Assembly: GCA_039583875.1 (NCBI GenBank)
Contig: CM077162.1
Location: 67,143,259-67,207,258 of the forward strand
Direction: 5' to 3'
Source: Platanthera guangdongensis
Lineage: Eukaryota; Streptophyta; Magnoliopsida; Asparagales; Orchidaceae
Length of the DNA stretch: 64,000 nucleotides
The notes below the pieces were generated by a model, which saw nothing but the letters and a program-made list of their open reading frames with translations, searched no databases and was not told where the DNA came from. This document shows, piece after piece, positions 10,411-21,649 of this stretch (position 1 is its first letter; each line of letters opens with the position of its first letter). A program made the position numbers and the translations under genes.

Positions 10411-11350
10411 CTGTCACCACGTCTGCTTGCTTTCTGTCCTCTTGCTGACCAAGCTTGTACTCTTCAGACTTCCTTTCGGACTTTGCACGGCCATTCCAAC
10501 ACTCATGTGCAAAATGTCCCACTTTTTCGTAGATATAACAAGCTCTTGGGACTCGACTTGTAGTTGCTCCCGACGCACCAGAAGAAGGGGCTGAGTTCGA
10601 AGTCTTCAGCTTCTTATTCCAACTGCGGACATCGGACTTTGAACTTGGCCCTTTGAACTGTGGTTTCTTAGTACCAGAGTCCTCACCTGCTCCTGACATA
10701 GCTTCCTTAATCTTCTGAGCACCATCACAACATTCTCGGGCAAAGTGTCCTTTCTTTCCACAAGTATGACAGTTGTAAGCAACCTTGCTAGTCGATGATC
10801 TAACCTTCTTCTTCAGCATTTTGCAAGATGCACCCCTCATAGGAATTGCAGAGTTCGATACCCTACTCACTGGTATCTGGTGAATTTTTCCCATTTCCAC
10901 TTCCAAAGATCTGGCCAACTCTACCAAGGCTCGAAATCCCATTAGTTTTGGTCCTAGAAGTAGAATTCGCAGTTCGTCACGTAGACCACTATAGAATCTA
11001 TCGACTATAGACCTCTCGTTCTCCAACTCAATGCATGGGTAGCGGCTTATCAAAAGGAATGCCTGCAAATACTCATCAACTGAGTGCGTACCCTGCACCA
11101 AGCACATATTCAACGGCTGACCTGATGGCCTCCTAAATGTCATTTGATTCAACACACCACCCGGCATTGAAGTCCTCTCGGGGACAAAAGGTTGCGCATT
11201 GCTTCCCTGCTGTGCACTAGTCATAGCGAGCACCACTTCAACGATCCTTCTTATGGTTTCTAACGAAAGAGGGGTATCAAGCGCGCCACTGGGTGCACTA
11301 TAATCCTCAGAAACCAGATGTTCTGTCGGCTCTACGCCACTCCCGGTCAC
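10400..11350 (-). CDS. gag: Capsid-deleted gag of element B
   Basis: 316 codons. The N-terminal part (GAPSGALDTPLSLETIRR-like) is followed almost at once by LVQGTHSVDEYLQAFLLISRYP. Element C has roughly 90-110 more residues here (the WLSRVKRVL ... MRLWWKGLEL capsid core), so the retrotransposon gag domain is missing. A good CCHC knuckle (CHTCGKKGHFAREC) is followed by a degenerate one (CYIYEKVGHFAHEC, second Cys replaced by Tyr). The frame opens at GTG with a stop immediately upstream and no ATG before the internal LAMTSAQQ. The frame ends in a TAA inside a splice-donor-like context. The protein would bind RNA but probably could not form particles alone. Confidence 0.8.
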   Translation of the reverse strand: MTGSGVEPTEHLVSEDYSAPSGALDTPLSLETIRRIVEVVLAMTSAQQGSNAQPFVPERTSMPGGVLNQMTFRRPSGQPLNMCLVQGTHSVDEYLQAFLLISRYPCIELENERSIVDRFYSGLRDELRILLLGPKLMGFRALVELARSLEVEMGKIHQIPVSRVSNSAIPMRGASCKMLKKKVRSSTSKVAYNCHTCGKKGHFARECCDGAQKIKEAMSGAGEDSGTKKPQFKGPSSKSDVRSWNKKLKTSNSAPSSGASGATTSRVPRACYIYEKVGHFAHECWNGRAKSERKSEEYKLGQQEDRKQADVVTGKV

Positions 11351-11559
11351 CTATAGTCATACAAAACACCAATAAGTGACCAAACAAAATTGCAAAAAGC
11401 AATTATAGGAACGCGCAGGTTCCTCAACCACGAGTATTTTTCATTCCTAAGTGGACATTCATGGGTTCTTTTTAATGTTATAACGATGACGCACACATGT
11501 GCTCACCACCCCTTAAAAGAATTCGCCCACGAATTCATTTAAGCTTGACCGTAACCAGA

Positions 11560-11571
11560 GCTCTGATACCA
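11560..11571 (-). other. Primer binding site of element B (initiator-Met tRNA)
   Basis: Minus-strand TGGTATCAGAGC lies three bases inside the 5' LTR, matching the plant initiator-Met tRNA 3' end complement. The leader between the PBS and gag (11351-11559) shows no ORF of note. Confidence 0.88.
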
Positions 11572-11574
11572 AAT

Positions 11575-13547
11575 TGTAACACCCCCATCTGTCGCATGGC
11601 ATATAACAGAAGGTCCAGCTGGAACCCGACGTCATATACCACAGACAGTCGGAAGGGTTACCAAATGAATAATCAAACCAACCAATTAAGACTACTCGTC
11701 CTAACCACAGAGCATTCTAGCGAAAGTTTTTAAAGTTGAAGAACCCAAACTTAAATCCGTCAAAAATGAATGTCCACATTTACAACTACAAGAACGAACC
11801 CCAAATACACTGAAACAGGTACATGGCCTTATGGCCTTACAAATGTTCATAAATATAACATGTCTTACATACATCGGCTCGCAGGCCGGCCACACATGAG
11901 AAATGTAAAAAAAACAACTATTCTACGGCCTTCTAGGGCCAGTACAGTAACATGGGCTCCAGCCCGCTATTTGGCGCTCGGCTCCGCAGCACCTGCAAGC
12001 ACATACCACCGCACGGTGGCAAATAAAGCAACGGTCAGCTAATAGCTGACCAAATTATAACGACCCCGCCCCTTACTCGAGACGGCGGTGCTCTTTCCCT
12101 GCAAAACATTAGCCCAACAATATATATATCGCAATTATAATTCGCCACAGGTGTAGGCTCGCACGGCCAAACACCCCGTGCACTCAGGGCACATTCATGG
12201 TGAACCCTGACAAATCAGTGCATTCACCACCATCCCTAGGATGGCAACAACATGTGAGCATTTAGCCTTTCTGACCACCGTCTAAGGCTCCGACTATGCC
12301 AACGGCCAGTCGCCGTCTTCGGGTCTCTCGCACCGAACCACATAGCCTATGTCCAATTCCACTTGCCCGTTGCTCACGCCGCATGTCCAATTTAAGGAAC
12401 TTTGCGCGGGCCAAGCTTCTCTCGGATCCCAAATTTTCCAAAACAATCTCATAACCCAGTTATGATCAAGGCCGGTTCCCAGACCGCCAAGTTAGCAGAA
12501 CACATTTCTGCTCAGTTTTCTGGGTGCGCCTTGAAGCTAACCTCCAAGGATCCCTGCTGCAATCTACCGCATAGAAACCCGAAAAACCCAAAGCACGGAG
12601 TCTTCTCCGGCAAAACCATATCAAATGCAACATCACCGATCCAGACAAAACACGTCCGGGTAGGCTTCACACACAATGCCTATGCCCGTACTTACGATTC
12701 CGGGCTCTACATGCAACACAAGGGGGACTATTCCCGTCAACCCCAAGGAACACCACGCACTCACCGCATACTCGCGGGAGCGGGATTCCCTATGCAGAAA
12801 GAAAGAGCTTCAAGCGCTCAAGTTGAGAATCGTTACCCTTGTAGTCCGTTTTGGCGCCATGGAAAAACTACGCGGTTAGAACTCTTCGCAATGACATTCC
12901 CTCCACGGATCCGCTCTCCGATTTCGAAACGGTGCTCCGATGCTCCGCCGGTGGCCGGAAACCTCCTTCTTCTTCCTCTCCTCTCTCACTTTGGAAGGGG
13001 AGAACTTTGGAGAGAAAATGAGGGAATAACTCCCTATTCCCGGCCTTAACAGAGCAGGATTTCATCTGGGCCGTCGGATCTAAATTAAAGGAAACGAATG
13101 GCTCGGATCTGCACAAAATTCCCCAGACCTGGGCCGCACACGTCTTGGCACACGGCCGTGTCCAAGGCCGTGTGCCTCGATCCAGGCACGATCGTCGAAC
13201 TGAGAAACGCACACGGGTCAAGACACGCCCGTGTCTAACCTGACACGCCCGTGTCCGGTTCCTCGACACGCCCGTGTTCGTGGGCGTGTCACGCATAACC
13301 GCCACGGCAACGGACACGACCCATCAGGACACGGGTAGGGACACGGGTTGGCACACGCCCGTGTTGGATGACACGCCCGTGTCATCCGGCCGTGTTCCTG
13401 GCCGTGTCCTTCTCGGGTTGGAAACGGCCAAAACATCACCAGCCAGACACGGCCTTGGACACGCCCGTGTCCTAGGCCGTGTACCCCTACAGGCACCAAA
13501 AACTCTTTTTTCGCGACCGACTCACACACAAAATTCGGGGCGTTACA
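11575..13547 (-). repeat. 5' LTR of element B
   Basis: 1973 bp with TGTAACACCCCC and GGGGCGTTACA ends, nearly identical to 4927-6898. The period from the start of one LTR to the next is 6648 bp. Its U3 end (13125-13490) repeats the ACACGGGCGTGT-type palindromes. It directly abuts the truncated plus-oriented LTR at 13548, suggesting that B inserted into that LTR. Confidence 0.95.
13125..13490. promoter_or_regulatory. Palindrome array in U3 of B (right LTR)
   Basis: Same array as in the left LTR: multiple CACGCCCGTGT and GGCCGTGT dyads in about 365 bp. Several sites differ by a C/T change between the LTRs, as expected for methylated CpG decay. Function is inferred from location. Confidence 0.6.
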
Positions 13548-15489
13548 AGTTGACATTTTAGCTCGACGATATGTCAAGACAGGGAACACGACCTAGGATA
13601 CGGGCGTGTCTAAGGTCGTGTCAGGTGGTCGATGAACTGCGCTCGACGAAGTGTCAAGACAGTGAACACGGCCTGGAGCCCAGGCGTGTTCGGGTTTGAC
13701 ACGGGTGTGACAAATAGGACACAGGCGTGTCCAAGACCCGTGTGAGTCTTGGGTTGGTGTTGGTCGTGTGTTGATGGGGGAACACGTCCGGGAACACGGG
13801 CGTGTAATGGCCAACACCGGCGTGTCAGGTCGAGCATGGGCGTGTCGGATGCCCGTGTCTTTTTCGAGATGCGTCGATTTTTACGGCGAATGAGGGACAC
13901 GACCCTGGACACGGGCATGTCGCAGGTCGTGTTCGGCCCAGGTTTTACATTTCGGCTACGGATCGTAGCCGTTCGTTTCCTTATTTTGGGATCCGACCGT
14001 TGGGGGCTGTTCCTACTGGTATATACCTGGGATTGGGCCTTTGAAACCCTCATTTCACTTGAGTGGTTCTCTTTCTAAGTCTAGAGAGAGGGGAGAGCAA
14101 AGGAGGAAGAAGAAGCCTAGATCCGGTCACCGGTGGAGCTTCGGAGCTCCAAATTGCGAACCAACTTCGGATCTACGAAGGCAAGGAGAGTGCGGTGTTT
14201 TTCATCTGCTTACATTTCCATGGCGCCAAGGAAGAATGCTAGGGTAACGATTATCTACTTGAGCATTTGAAGCTCTACTTCTTTTACATAGGGAAGCCCG
14301 CTCTCACGAGTTTGCGGTGAGTTTGAGGCGTTCCTTCGGGTAGACATGAATAGTCCCCGGTATGTACATGTAGAGTCCGTAATCGAGAACGGATATAAGC
14401 ATGATGTGTGAAGCCTACCCGGACAAGTTGGTCTGGATCGGTGATGTTGCATTGCATAAATGGCTGGAGAAGACTCCGTACAAATGTTTGTTTTTCGGGT
14501 TTTCTACGTGGTAGATTGCAACAGGGAGCCTTGAGGATTAACTCCAAGGTGCACCTGGAAAACTGGGCAGATGCGTGGTTATGCCAACATGGTGGCCTGG
14601 GAGCCAACCTGAACATAACTGGGTTATGTGATTGTATGGGAGATACGGGACTCGGGGAAGCTTCACCTGCTCAGACGACTAAATTGACGTTGCGGTGTGA
14701 GCAACAGGTCATGTGGAATCGTACCCAATCTATGTCGTTCGGTTAAAGAGACCTAAAGTTACTTGGCACTTGCCGTTGGCATAGATGGAGGGTCTTAGGC
14801 ACTGGCCAGAAAGAGCAGATGCTCACTAGATATTGCCGTCCTGGGGGCGATGTTGAGTCGGCGGACTTAGACCGTTATCACCGGGAATGTGACCTGAGAG
14901 CACGGGGCGTGTGGCCATGTGTGCCTACGCATGTGATGTAATGTTATTAGTCTACTGCTTGATTATTCTAATAACGTGTAGGGAAGGAGCATCGCTGCCC
15001 TGAGTTCGGGGTCGGGATCGTTATAATTTGGTCATCATAGCTGACCGTTGCTTTTGTTTGCCACCGTGCGGTGGATTGTTGATTGCAGATGCTGCGGAGC
15101 CGAGCGGTAAAAAGTGGGCTAAAGCCCAAGTAGCTGAGCCGGCCCTCAAAGGCCTAATTTTGAGTGTTTTCTGTTATACATGTATGGCCAGCCTGCGTGC
15201 CGAGGTTTGGAAAATATGTAATTTGAGTAAAACAATTGTAAGGCCAAAAGGCCAGTACTTGTGTATTTGTACTTCATTCCTTTTGGTTCTGTTTAGTGGA
15301 CATTCATGCTAGTGCTGGGTTCTTGTTATTGCAACTAATAAAATTGCTTCTGCTAGAATGACTATGTGTAGGACGTTGGATTGGTTGGATGGTTTCCATT
15401 GAGTAACCACCCGGTCTATCTGTGGTATATGGCGTCGGGCCCCGGCCAGACCTACTGCTATATGCTATGCGATAGATAGGGGTGTTACA
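13548..15489 (+). mobile_element. Plus-oriented Tekay-type LTR, 5'-truncated
   Basis: The right end reads in reverse complement as TGTAACACCCCTATCTATCG followed by the same signature as the LTRs at 27433 and 47041, but inverted. Its 1942 bp include ACACGGGCGTGT-type sites and TCGACGA sites (13560-13940), a TATA-like GTATATACC at 14019-14027, and AATAAAA near 15340. The left terminal bases are missing at the junction with B. No internal region is attached, so it is a solo LTR or the 3' end of an element whose body lies elsewhere. The five bases after it are ATCAT. It interrupts the 3' ORF of E1. Confidence 0.8.
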
Positions 15490-17570
15490 ATCATCATCTT
15501 TATCAGAAGAGGATCCCTGAGTATTATCATATAAGTCATCTAGAGCTTTCAGAAGATCTTTAGAAATCTGCTTTTCAACGTGAAGCTGTGCTTGATGTTC
15601 TGGAGTTGGAGCAACTTCTTGTGCAACTGTTTCAGCAATACCTTTATCAGCTAATTAGTTTTCCTGTTCTATATCTGCCATAATTATTTCATCTAAATCT
15701 GACAGTGGTTTGTCATCCATCTTATATGTTGGAGCTGAGATGGCTTCCGGAGAAGAAGTTTCCTTGGAGGGGTATTGTACAGCTGGTAGCTTTGTTACTG
15801 CCATACTAGCCTTAAGTTGTTTGGCAACTGTGGGGTTTATTGGTACAGTATATGGTACAATGGCCAAATAATGTTGATAAGAAGAGCTCGGTAGATTGTT
15901 TTTATAGACAAGATTGAATAAGTCTAATAAAGAATACAGACTAACTGTGGGATTTATAATATAATCACCATCAGTTTCAATTTTAGCCAGAACTGACTCA
16001 TCCATATCTGTATCTGAATCAATTAAATCTATTTTATCAGTGGGAGTGGCTATTTCCTCTAAAGAGTCATCAGACATTATTTCACCTGTTCTTGATTCTG
16101 TTGCTTCAGCTGCTGCTTTAGCTATTGCTGCTGCTTCTACTCTGCTGCTTTTGCTACTTTTACCACTAGTGCTTCTTCATCATGGAGCATCTCCCGTTGA
16201 CTGGTTTCAGGAGGCCGTGAATCCTGTCGCCCAAAAGAAGGGACAGGGGATAAGGCAGTAATTTTGGCAGAGAGAGTGTTGATGGAAGCAGTGAGATGAG
16301 CTAGAGCAACATCTAAAAGTTTATTAAGGGTGGGAGAGATGAATGCTAACAGATCTTTAGCAATGTCAGAGAAGTTTTGGTAGAGGGGTTCTGGAGAAGA
16401 GGTGGAATATGGATTGTGATGACCACAATTAGAGCATATAGAGAAAGCATTTGGGAAATCTGTATGTGTATACTCCATATATGGACAATCAGTTTGGATG
16501 GTTGGAGGGATAGAAATAGATGGAGTGGCAGTAGTAGAAAGGGGAATTGATGTTGTGTGGGAGTAGATAGGTTCCTGGATTGGAGATTGATGTGGAGATT
16601 GATGTGAAGATGACAGGAGGTGGAAGGTGGGTTCCTAAATTGAGGAGGATGATATTGCAGAGAGATTTCTTGGAGGAGAAAGTGGAGGTGTAGAGTGCTC
16701 AGGGGATGGAACAGGTGTTGGAAGATGAATTTGATGTTGTTGTTGAGAGAGTGGAGGATAAGGAATTGTGGTGGTGGAAGGAAATTCTTCTTGGGGTGGA
16801 GGTGCGGCTATGATGGCCTTGGTGCTCTCAGAAGGTCTGGAGGAGGAGGAAGCCTTAGATAGCTTTGTGATTCTCCTCTCCCATCTGCCAAACAGGGCAG
16901 AGGTTAACCTTTTGGAGGCATTGATGAACACGGTCGTAGAGACCAAATGTTCAGGAGCCTTGTCATGAAGGACGACTCCCAGAATCCATCCAAAACATAC
17001 TTCCTTCTTATTATTTTTCTTTTTGATTAATTCAAACAGCAGCTTGCCCCAATTTGCTGCTTTCTTCTCTACCAGAGCACCCACCACCATGAATTGGTGC
17101 ATGGTTATGTAGTCGTGGGCGGTGTGTTTGCCCAGTAGCACTTTCCCGACGACATCTGCCAAGAACTTATACTCGGCAGATAAGTTCTTCTTTAACAACT
17201 TGTTTGGGTTCTCTCTAGAGTGACCCATTTTGATCAACATATTTTCATACTCCTCATTGTCCATTTTGATTTCTTCTTCACCATTTAGTAAACCGAAAAC
17301 TTTGGTTAGTATATTGGGAGAAAGGGAGACTGAGTTACCAGAAATTGTTCCTGTCATGGAATCTTCTGTTGTTGTGGAGGTAAAGACCCATTCTTTGATC
17401 TCTATCATGACAATCTTTATTTTGTGGGTCATGAACTATTTCAGATTTTGATCTTCAAACAACTTCAGAATTTCCACGAAGATTGGATCGGAGTGCTGAA
17501 ATGAGTCAAAGTCAATATTGAAACCCATATAAAATTTCATTGCGGAAAGATTGCTCGCCGGAATCACCAT
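15490..17570 (-). pseudogene. 3' ORF of E1 (envelope-position protein of unknown function), truncated
   Basis: The start is best placed at the ATG ending at 17570 (MVIPASNLSAMKF), because E2 and G start their 3' ORFs in the same context. It is preceded by TTTTCTCTTGCAG, a strong 3' splice-site-like sequence. A TAG at 17436-17438 interrupts the first 45 codons. The next part is a conserved alpha/beta-looking core (FLADVVGKVLLGKHTAHDYIT ... FINASKRLTSALFGRWERR), then a long Pro/Ser-rich tail, another TAG at 16635-16637, and an acidic segment (15655-16077, DSDTDMDESV). No signal peptide or convincing membrane segment is seen, so envelope function is not supported. Its core matches the 3' ORFs of E2 and G. 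Confidence 0.75.
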
Positions 17571-17659
17571 GAGTTCAGCTGCAAGAGAAAACAAAGATCA
17601 AGTGCAAGGGAACTGAAAGCGCGGGACGGATGTTGAAGAAAACCTAGATATAAGGTTTT

Positions 17660-17955
17660 CAGAATATGAACCGACAGACTCCGTTCGACGAATAATAAAA
17701 AAATTCTTCGATCTGAGGTCGACAAAATACTTTATAGTCAAAAGAATTCATCGATCTTAGTCAGAAGATGTGAAAACATTTCGTTGAGTTCAGTTTGACA
17801 AAAAATTTCTGAAGCAAATTCGTCGATCTACGGTCGACGGAAAAAACTTCACTCACAAAGAGTTCGTTGATCGCCGTTCGACGAATTTCTCTAGAACTTT
17901 TCCCAGTTCATCGATCTCCGTTCGACGAACTTTAAAAAATTCGTCGACCATAGAC
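17660..17955. promoter_or_regulatory. TCGA dyad array between RNase H and 3' ORF of E1
   Basis: About six repeats of the dyad TTCGTCGA-N7-TTCGACGAA with variable centres (for example TCTCCG, TCGCCG, TCTACG) lie in 300 bp between the end of pol and the 3' ORF. Most copies are imperfect. E2 and G carry arrays at the same relative position. Confidence 0.65.
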
Positions 17956-17965
17956 ATAAATTAAA

Positions 17966-19440
17966 TTAAGGCTTCTTCATTTATCATACCAAGATGATTT
18001 ATAAAGAACAGATGATTTCTCTCATCCAAGGGCTTGGTGATGATATCTTCTCTTTACAAGTCATTGAAGATATAGACAAGATTAATTTTATTTTTATCAA
18101 CACACTCTCTAATAAAATGGTGTCTAATGTCTATATACTTAGTCCTATTGTGATGGACTGGATTTTGTGTAATGGAAATTACACTTGTGTTGTCACATAG
18201 TATAGTTGAATTATTTAAGTTGAACCCATAGTCTATAAGTTGGTTCTGAATCCACAGCATCTGGGAACAGCAACTGCCAGCTACTATATATTCTGCTTCA
18301 GCAGTTGAAGTGGACACAGATGTCTGCTTCTTGCTAAACCAAAAGACTAATCTCATAACTAAGAACTGGAATGTCCCTGAAGTACTTTTTCTATCTACTA
18401 TGCATCCAGCAAAGTCAGCATCTGATTATCCAGTTAACTCAAACACTAACTCAGTGGATACCAAAGTCCTAGACTAGGACAACTCTTTATATATCTCAAA
18501 ATACTTTTCAGGAAAATTAGGTGAGATTCCTTAGGGTTCACTTGGAACCTAGCACAAACACATGTAACAAACATAATATCTGGTATGCTTGCTGTAAGGT
18601 ATAACAGGGACCCAAGAATGCCCCTATATAAGTTTTGATCAACTGGCTTGTCATGTTCATCAGAGTCAAGTATAACATTAGTGGTCATGGGTGTTTTCTT
18701 TGCTGAGGCATCAACCATCCCAAACTTTTTGATAAGCTCTTTAACATACATAGCCTAGGATATGAAGATGTCATCAGGTAGCTGCTTCACTTGGAGACCA
18801 AGGAAGTAGGAGAGCTCACCCATGCTACTCATTTCAAATTTTGAATGCATGAGGTCAGAAAACCTCTCGCATACTTTGGAATCTGTAGACCCAAATATAA
18901 TATCATCTACATAAATTTATACCAACAAAATTTGGTCCTTATGGTTCCTAGTGAATAAAGACTTATCTTATATGTATCTAGAAAATTTATGCTCTAATAA
19001 GAAGCTAGCTAAGGTCTCATACCAAGCTCTTGGAGCTTGCTTTAAACCATAGAGAGCTCTATGCAATTTAGAAACATATGAGGAATGAGTTGGAGATATG
19101 AAACCTAGAGGTTGTTCAACATAAACCTCTTCCTTAAGTTCTCCATTCAGAAAGGCACTCTTGATATCCATTTGATAGACTTTGAATTTTTTATAGGCAG
19201 CATATGCAAGGAAGATCCTGATTGCTTCCATCCTTGCAATTGGAACAAAAGTTTGGTCATAGTCAATTCCTTCTTCTTTCCTATAACCTAGAGCAACAAG
19301 CCTTGCTTTATTCCTTATGATGACACCTTGGGCATCCAGCTTGTTTTGATATACCCACTTAGTTCCAATGACTAGGTAGTCTTTGGGTATTGGAACTAAG
19401 TCTCAAACTCTGCATATCTCAAATTAATTTAGCTCCTCTT
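17966..19440 (-). pseudogene. pol: RT and RNase H of E1
   Basis: RT blocks include [42 protein letters not shown] (19000-19150) and a catalytic YVDDIIFG near 18900 with an adjacent stop. Further right-to-left come KKFGMVDASAKKTPM, LLYLTASIPDIMFVTC and the RNase H blocks KKQTSVSTSTAEAEYIVAG, ILCDNTSVISI and HNRTKYIDIRHHFIRE. This is a Ty1/Copia order (integrase before RT). Multiple stops and frame changes mark it as dead. The C-terminal TKPLDE-type motif is recognisable near 18030 in degraded form. Confidence 0.85.
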
Positions 19441-19559
19441 GCATTGCAATAATCCAGTGTGGATCTTGCTCTGCATCTTTGATGGATTGGGGCTCAATTT
19501 GAGATATGAAGCAGGCATGTATCAAATCTTGGTTGAGTTGATGCCTTGTCTTCACACCA

Positions 19560-20760
19560 ACTGACATGTCTCCAATTACTTGAGATATGAGGTGATCTCT
19601 AAGTATGACAAATTCAGTGGGTGGAGTTAGTTATTCAACATCCTGGGGAATAAATTCCTCTTGTGGAATTAAGTTAGCTGTTGTTGGTTCATCACTGATT
19701 ATAGTGGCTTCTTCTTCACTTTATTCAGCACCTTGTGGAGAAGGATGGCTAACTGCCTCATTGGTAAGGATCAGTTCATTAAGCTTCTCACACAGATTAT
19801 GTTCCTGCAAAGATTCATTGGTAGAAGAAGTCTTCTCCTTGAAAAACATGTTAGTCTCATCAAATGAAACATGGATAGATTCTTCAATTTTTAAGGAAGA
19901 TTTGTTGTACACCCTATAAGCCTTGCTTACTTGGGAATATCCAAGAAAAATTCTCATTTCAGCCTTAGCTTCAAACTTTTTAATGTGTTTCTTATTGTTA
20001 TTGTGTATATAACATAAACATCCAAAAATTTTAAAGTAGTCTACTTTAGGTTTCTTTCCTTTAAGTAACTCATAAGGAGTCTTATTCTTAAGTTTGTGTA
20101 TAAGACTTCTATTCAGTACATAATTTGTTGTGCTTACAGCCTCTGCCCAAAAGGATAGGGCATGTAAGCATCTGCAAGTAATGTTTCTACAACTTTAATT
20201 AGTGTTCTATTCTTCCTTTCAGCAACCCCATTTTGTTGAGGTATTCTAGGAGCCGAGAAGCTGTTCCTGATACATTCCTTCCTACAGAAATCTTACATAA
20301 GAAGAGAATTAAACTCAGTACCATAATCACTTATAATCAATGCAACTAGAGTAGAGTACTCAATATGTATGGTCTTGAGAAAATCTGTAAGAACCTTGAA
20401 TGTATCTGACTTAGATCTCAGAAAGAATACCCAACTGAATCTTGAGAAGTCATCTACAATAACTAGAGTATAAGATTTCCCTCCTAGGCATTGTACAGTA
20501 ATAGGGCCAAAAAGATCCATATGTGGTAAGTACAATATCCTAGGTGAGTCACTTTTGTTTAATGATTTAAAAATACTTTTAGTTTTCTTGCCTAATTGAC
20601 GAGCCCTGCAAAGGACTTCCTTATTGTAGGGGTAAGAAGGCAATCCTCTAACAAGGTTGTCCCTAGATAGTTTGGCAATGTTTTTCAGGTTAACATGACC
20701 TAGTCTCCTATGCCAAAGGTCATTATTGTTACTAGTTGAATTAAAGAGGAAAATTTCAGA
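19560..20760 (-). pseudogene. Integrase of E1, protease absent upstream
   Basis: The pre-integrase zinc segment (LWHRRLGHVN ... CRARQLGKKTKS) lies near 20580-20720. The catalytic core follows with HMDLFGPITVQ, VIVDDFSRFSWVFFLR and SDYGTEFNSLLM. The normal SDHG is changed to SDYG. A stop-containing stretch with [18 protein letters not shown] remnants (20180-20250) and a C-terminal IFLGYSQVSKAYRVYNKSS block (19900-19960) complete it. The aspartic protease that should precede it is deleted. Non-functional. Confidence 0.8.
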
Positions 20761-20959
20761 TTAAGCTGACTGGAACTTAGCTGATAGAAGGACCCATGTT
20801 ACCTTGGGTCCTTCTTTCTTTATTTAACTAAAGCTGGAAATGAATGAACATTCAGGTTGGCTTTTATATCCTTAGGGGTGATATTTCCTAGGTGGAATGA
20901 TCCATTGATTAAATTGATTATTAAATGTTCTTGGTTGGTTATAAGTTTTAGAAGAATTA

Positions 20960-21240
20960 AAATTTATATTATATTGAATTGCGTTCGACGAATTCGGGTG
21001 AGTTCGTCGACCTGAGTTCGACGAATTAGGATATGTTCGTCGAACTCCACTCAGAGAATGAAAGTAGTCACTTTTTGAGCCCCAAAATCGTTGATCTTTG
21101 GTCGACGAACCATACTAGTTTCGTCGATCGTAGTTCAACGAATAATTATTATATAAATCGGCATTTGGAGTTCGTCGACTGGAGTTCGACGAACTGTACA
21201 TATTTTATCGATCTGCGTTCGATGGAATCTGTTGAACCTT
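20960..21240. repeat. TCGA dyad array inside the gag-protease linker of E1
   Basis: Repeated GTTCGACGAA and GTTCGTCGA units, about ten in 270 bp, lie where E2 carries its SSNGARRS-coding array (43050-43250). In E1 the reading frame is lost, yet several dyads remain sharp. The 21241-21650 stretch beside it is AT-rich degraded linker with a coiled-coil-coding remnant and nothing else recognisable. Confidence 0.65.
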
Positions 21241-21649
21241 GTTAAAGTTAGGATTTTTCTTTTTATTTTTCCTTTTCTTATTTTTACGTTTTAATTCAGT
21301 ATGATCAGCATTATTTTCTACCTTCTCTTTTCCTTTTTCAGAAACAAATTAAATTGGAGTTGTTAATATGTTTTTTTGAAGTATTAGATGTAAGCTTGAT
21401 GAAACACCTAAGCCCAGCTTGTCATTCAGTCTGGCATTGACTGTACTTGTGATGTCCATTAGCTTAAGGCTTCTCCCATTGAGAGATTCCTCAAGTTGCC
21501 TAGCCTCACATAATTCTTTTTTCGGAGAAATGATTTGTTCATTTGCTAAAACTAAGTCATCCTTTAGCTTAACATTTTCAGAAATACATTTTTCATGATC
21601 AGTTAATTTTTCTCTAAGTAGTTTGAATTCTTTTTTTTAATTTATTAAG

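Larger units (their letters stand above)
4927..13547 (-). mobile_element. Tekay-clade Ty3/Gypsy element B (complete structure, coding-defective)
   Basis: The element has two long terminal repeats (4927-6898 and 11575-13547, about 1.97 kb each, TG...CA ends), an initiator-Met PBS, a PPT, and gag-pol on the minus strand in the order gag, protease remnant, RT, RNase H, integrase. The integrase ends in the RLRNKE...VRW...EELSWE tail typical of Tekay/Del chromovirus chromodomain-like C-termini. Defects are a missing gag capsid core, loss of the protease DTG motif, a UAG in RT, a frameshift before RNase H and a UAG between RNase H and integrase. It could move only with proteins from another copy. 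Its left LTR is shared with tandem copy A. The five bases after 13547 are AGTTG, and no left target duplication is visible because copy A lies there. Confidence 0.93.

Noticed and set aside
11560..11571. tRNA gene fragments at PBS sites
   Set aside because: Only 11-14 bases match the tRNA 3' end complement. These are primer binding sites, with no cloverleaf.
13548..15489. Host gene promoter or lncRNA (TATA-like, AATAAAA)
   Set aside because: The end sequence matches Tekay LTR termini in inverted orientation, which explains both signals.
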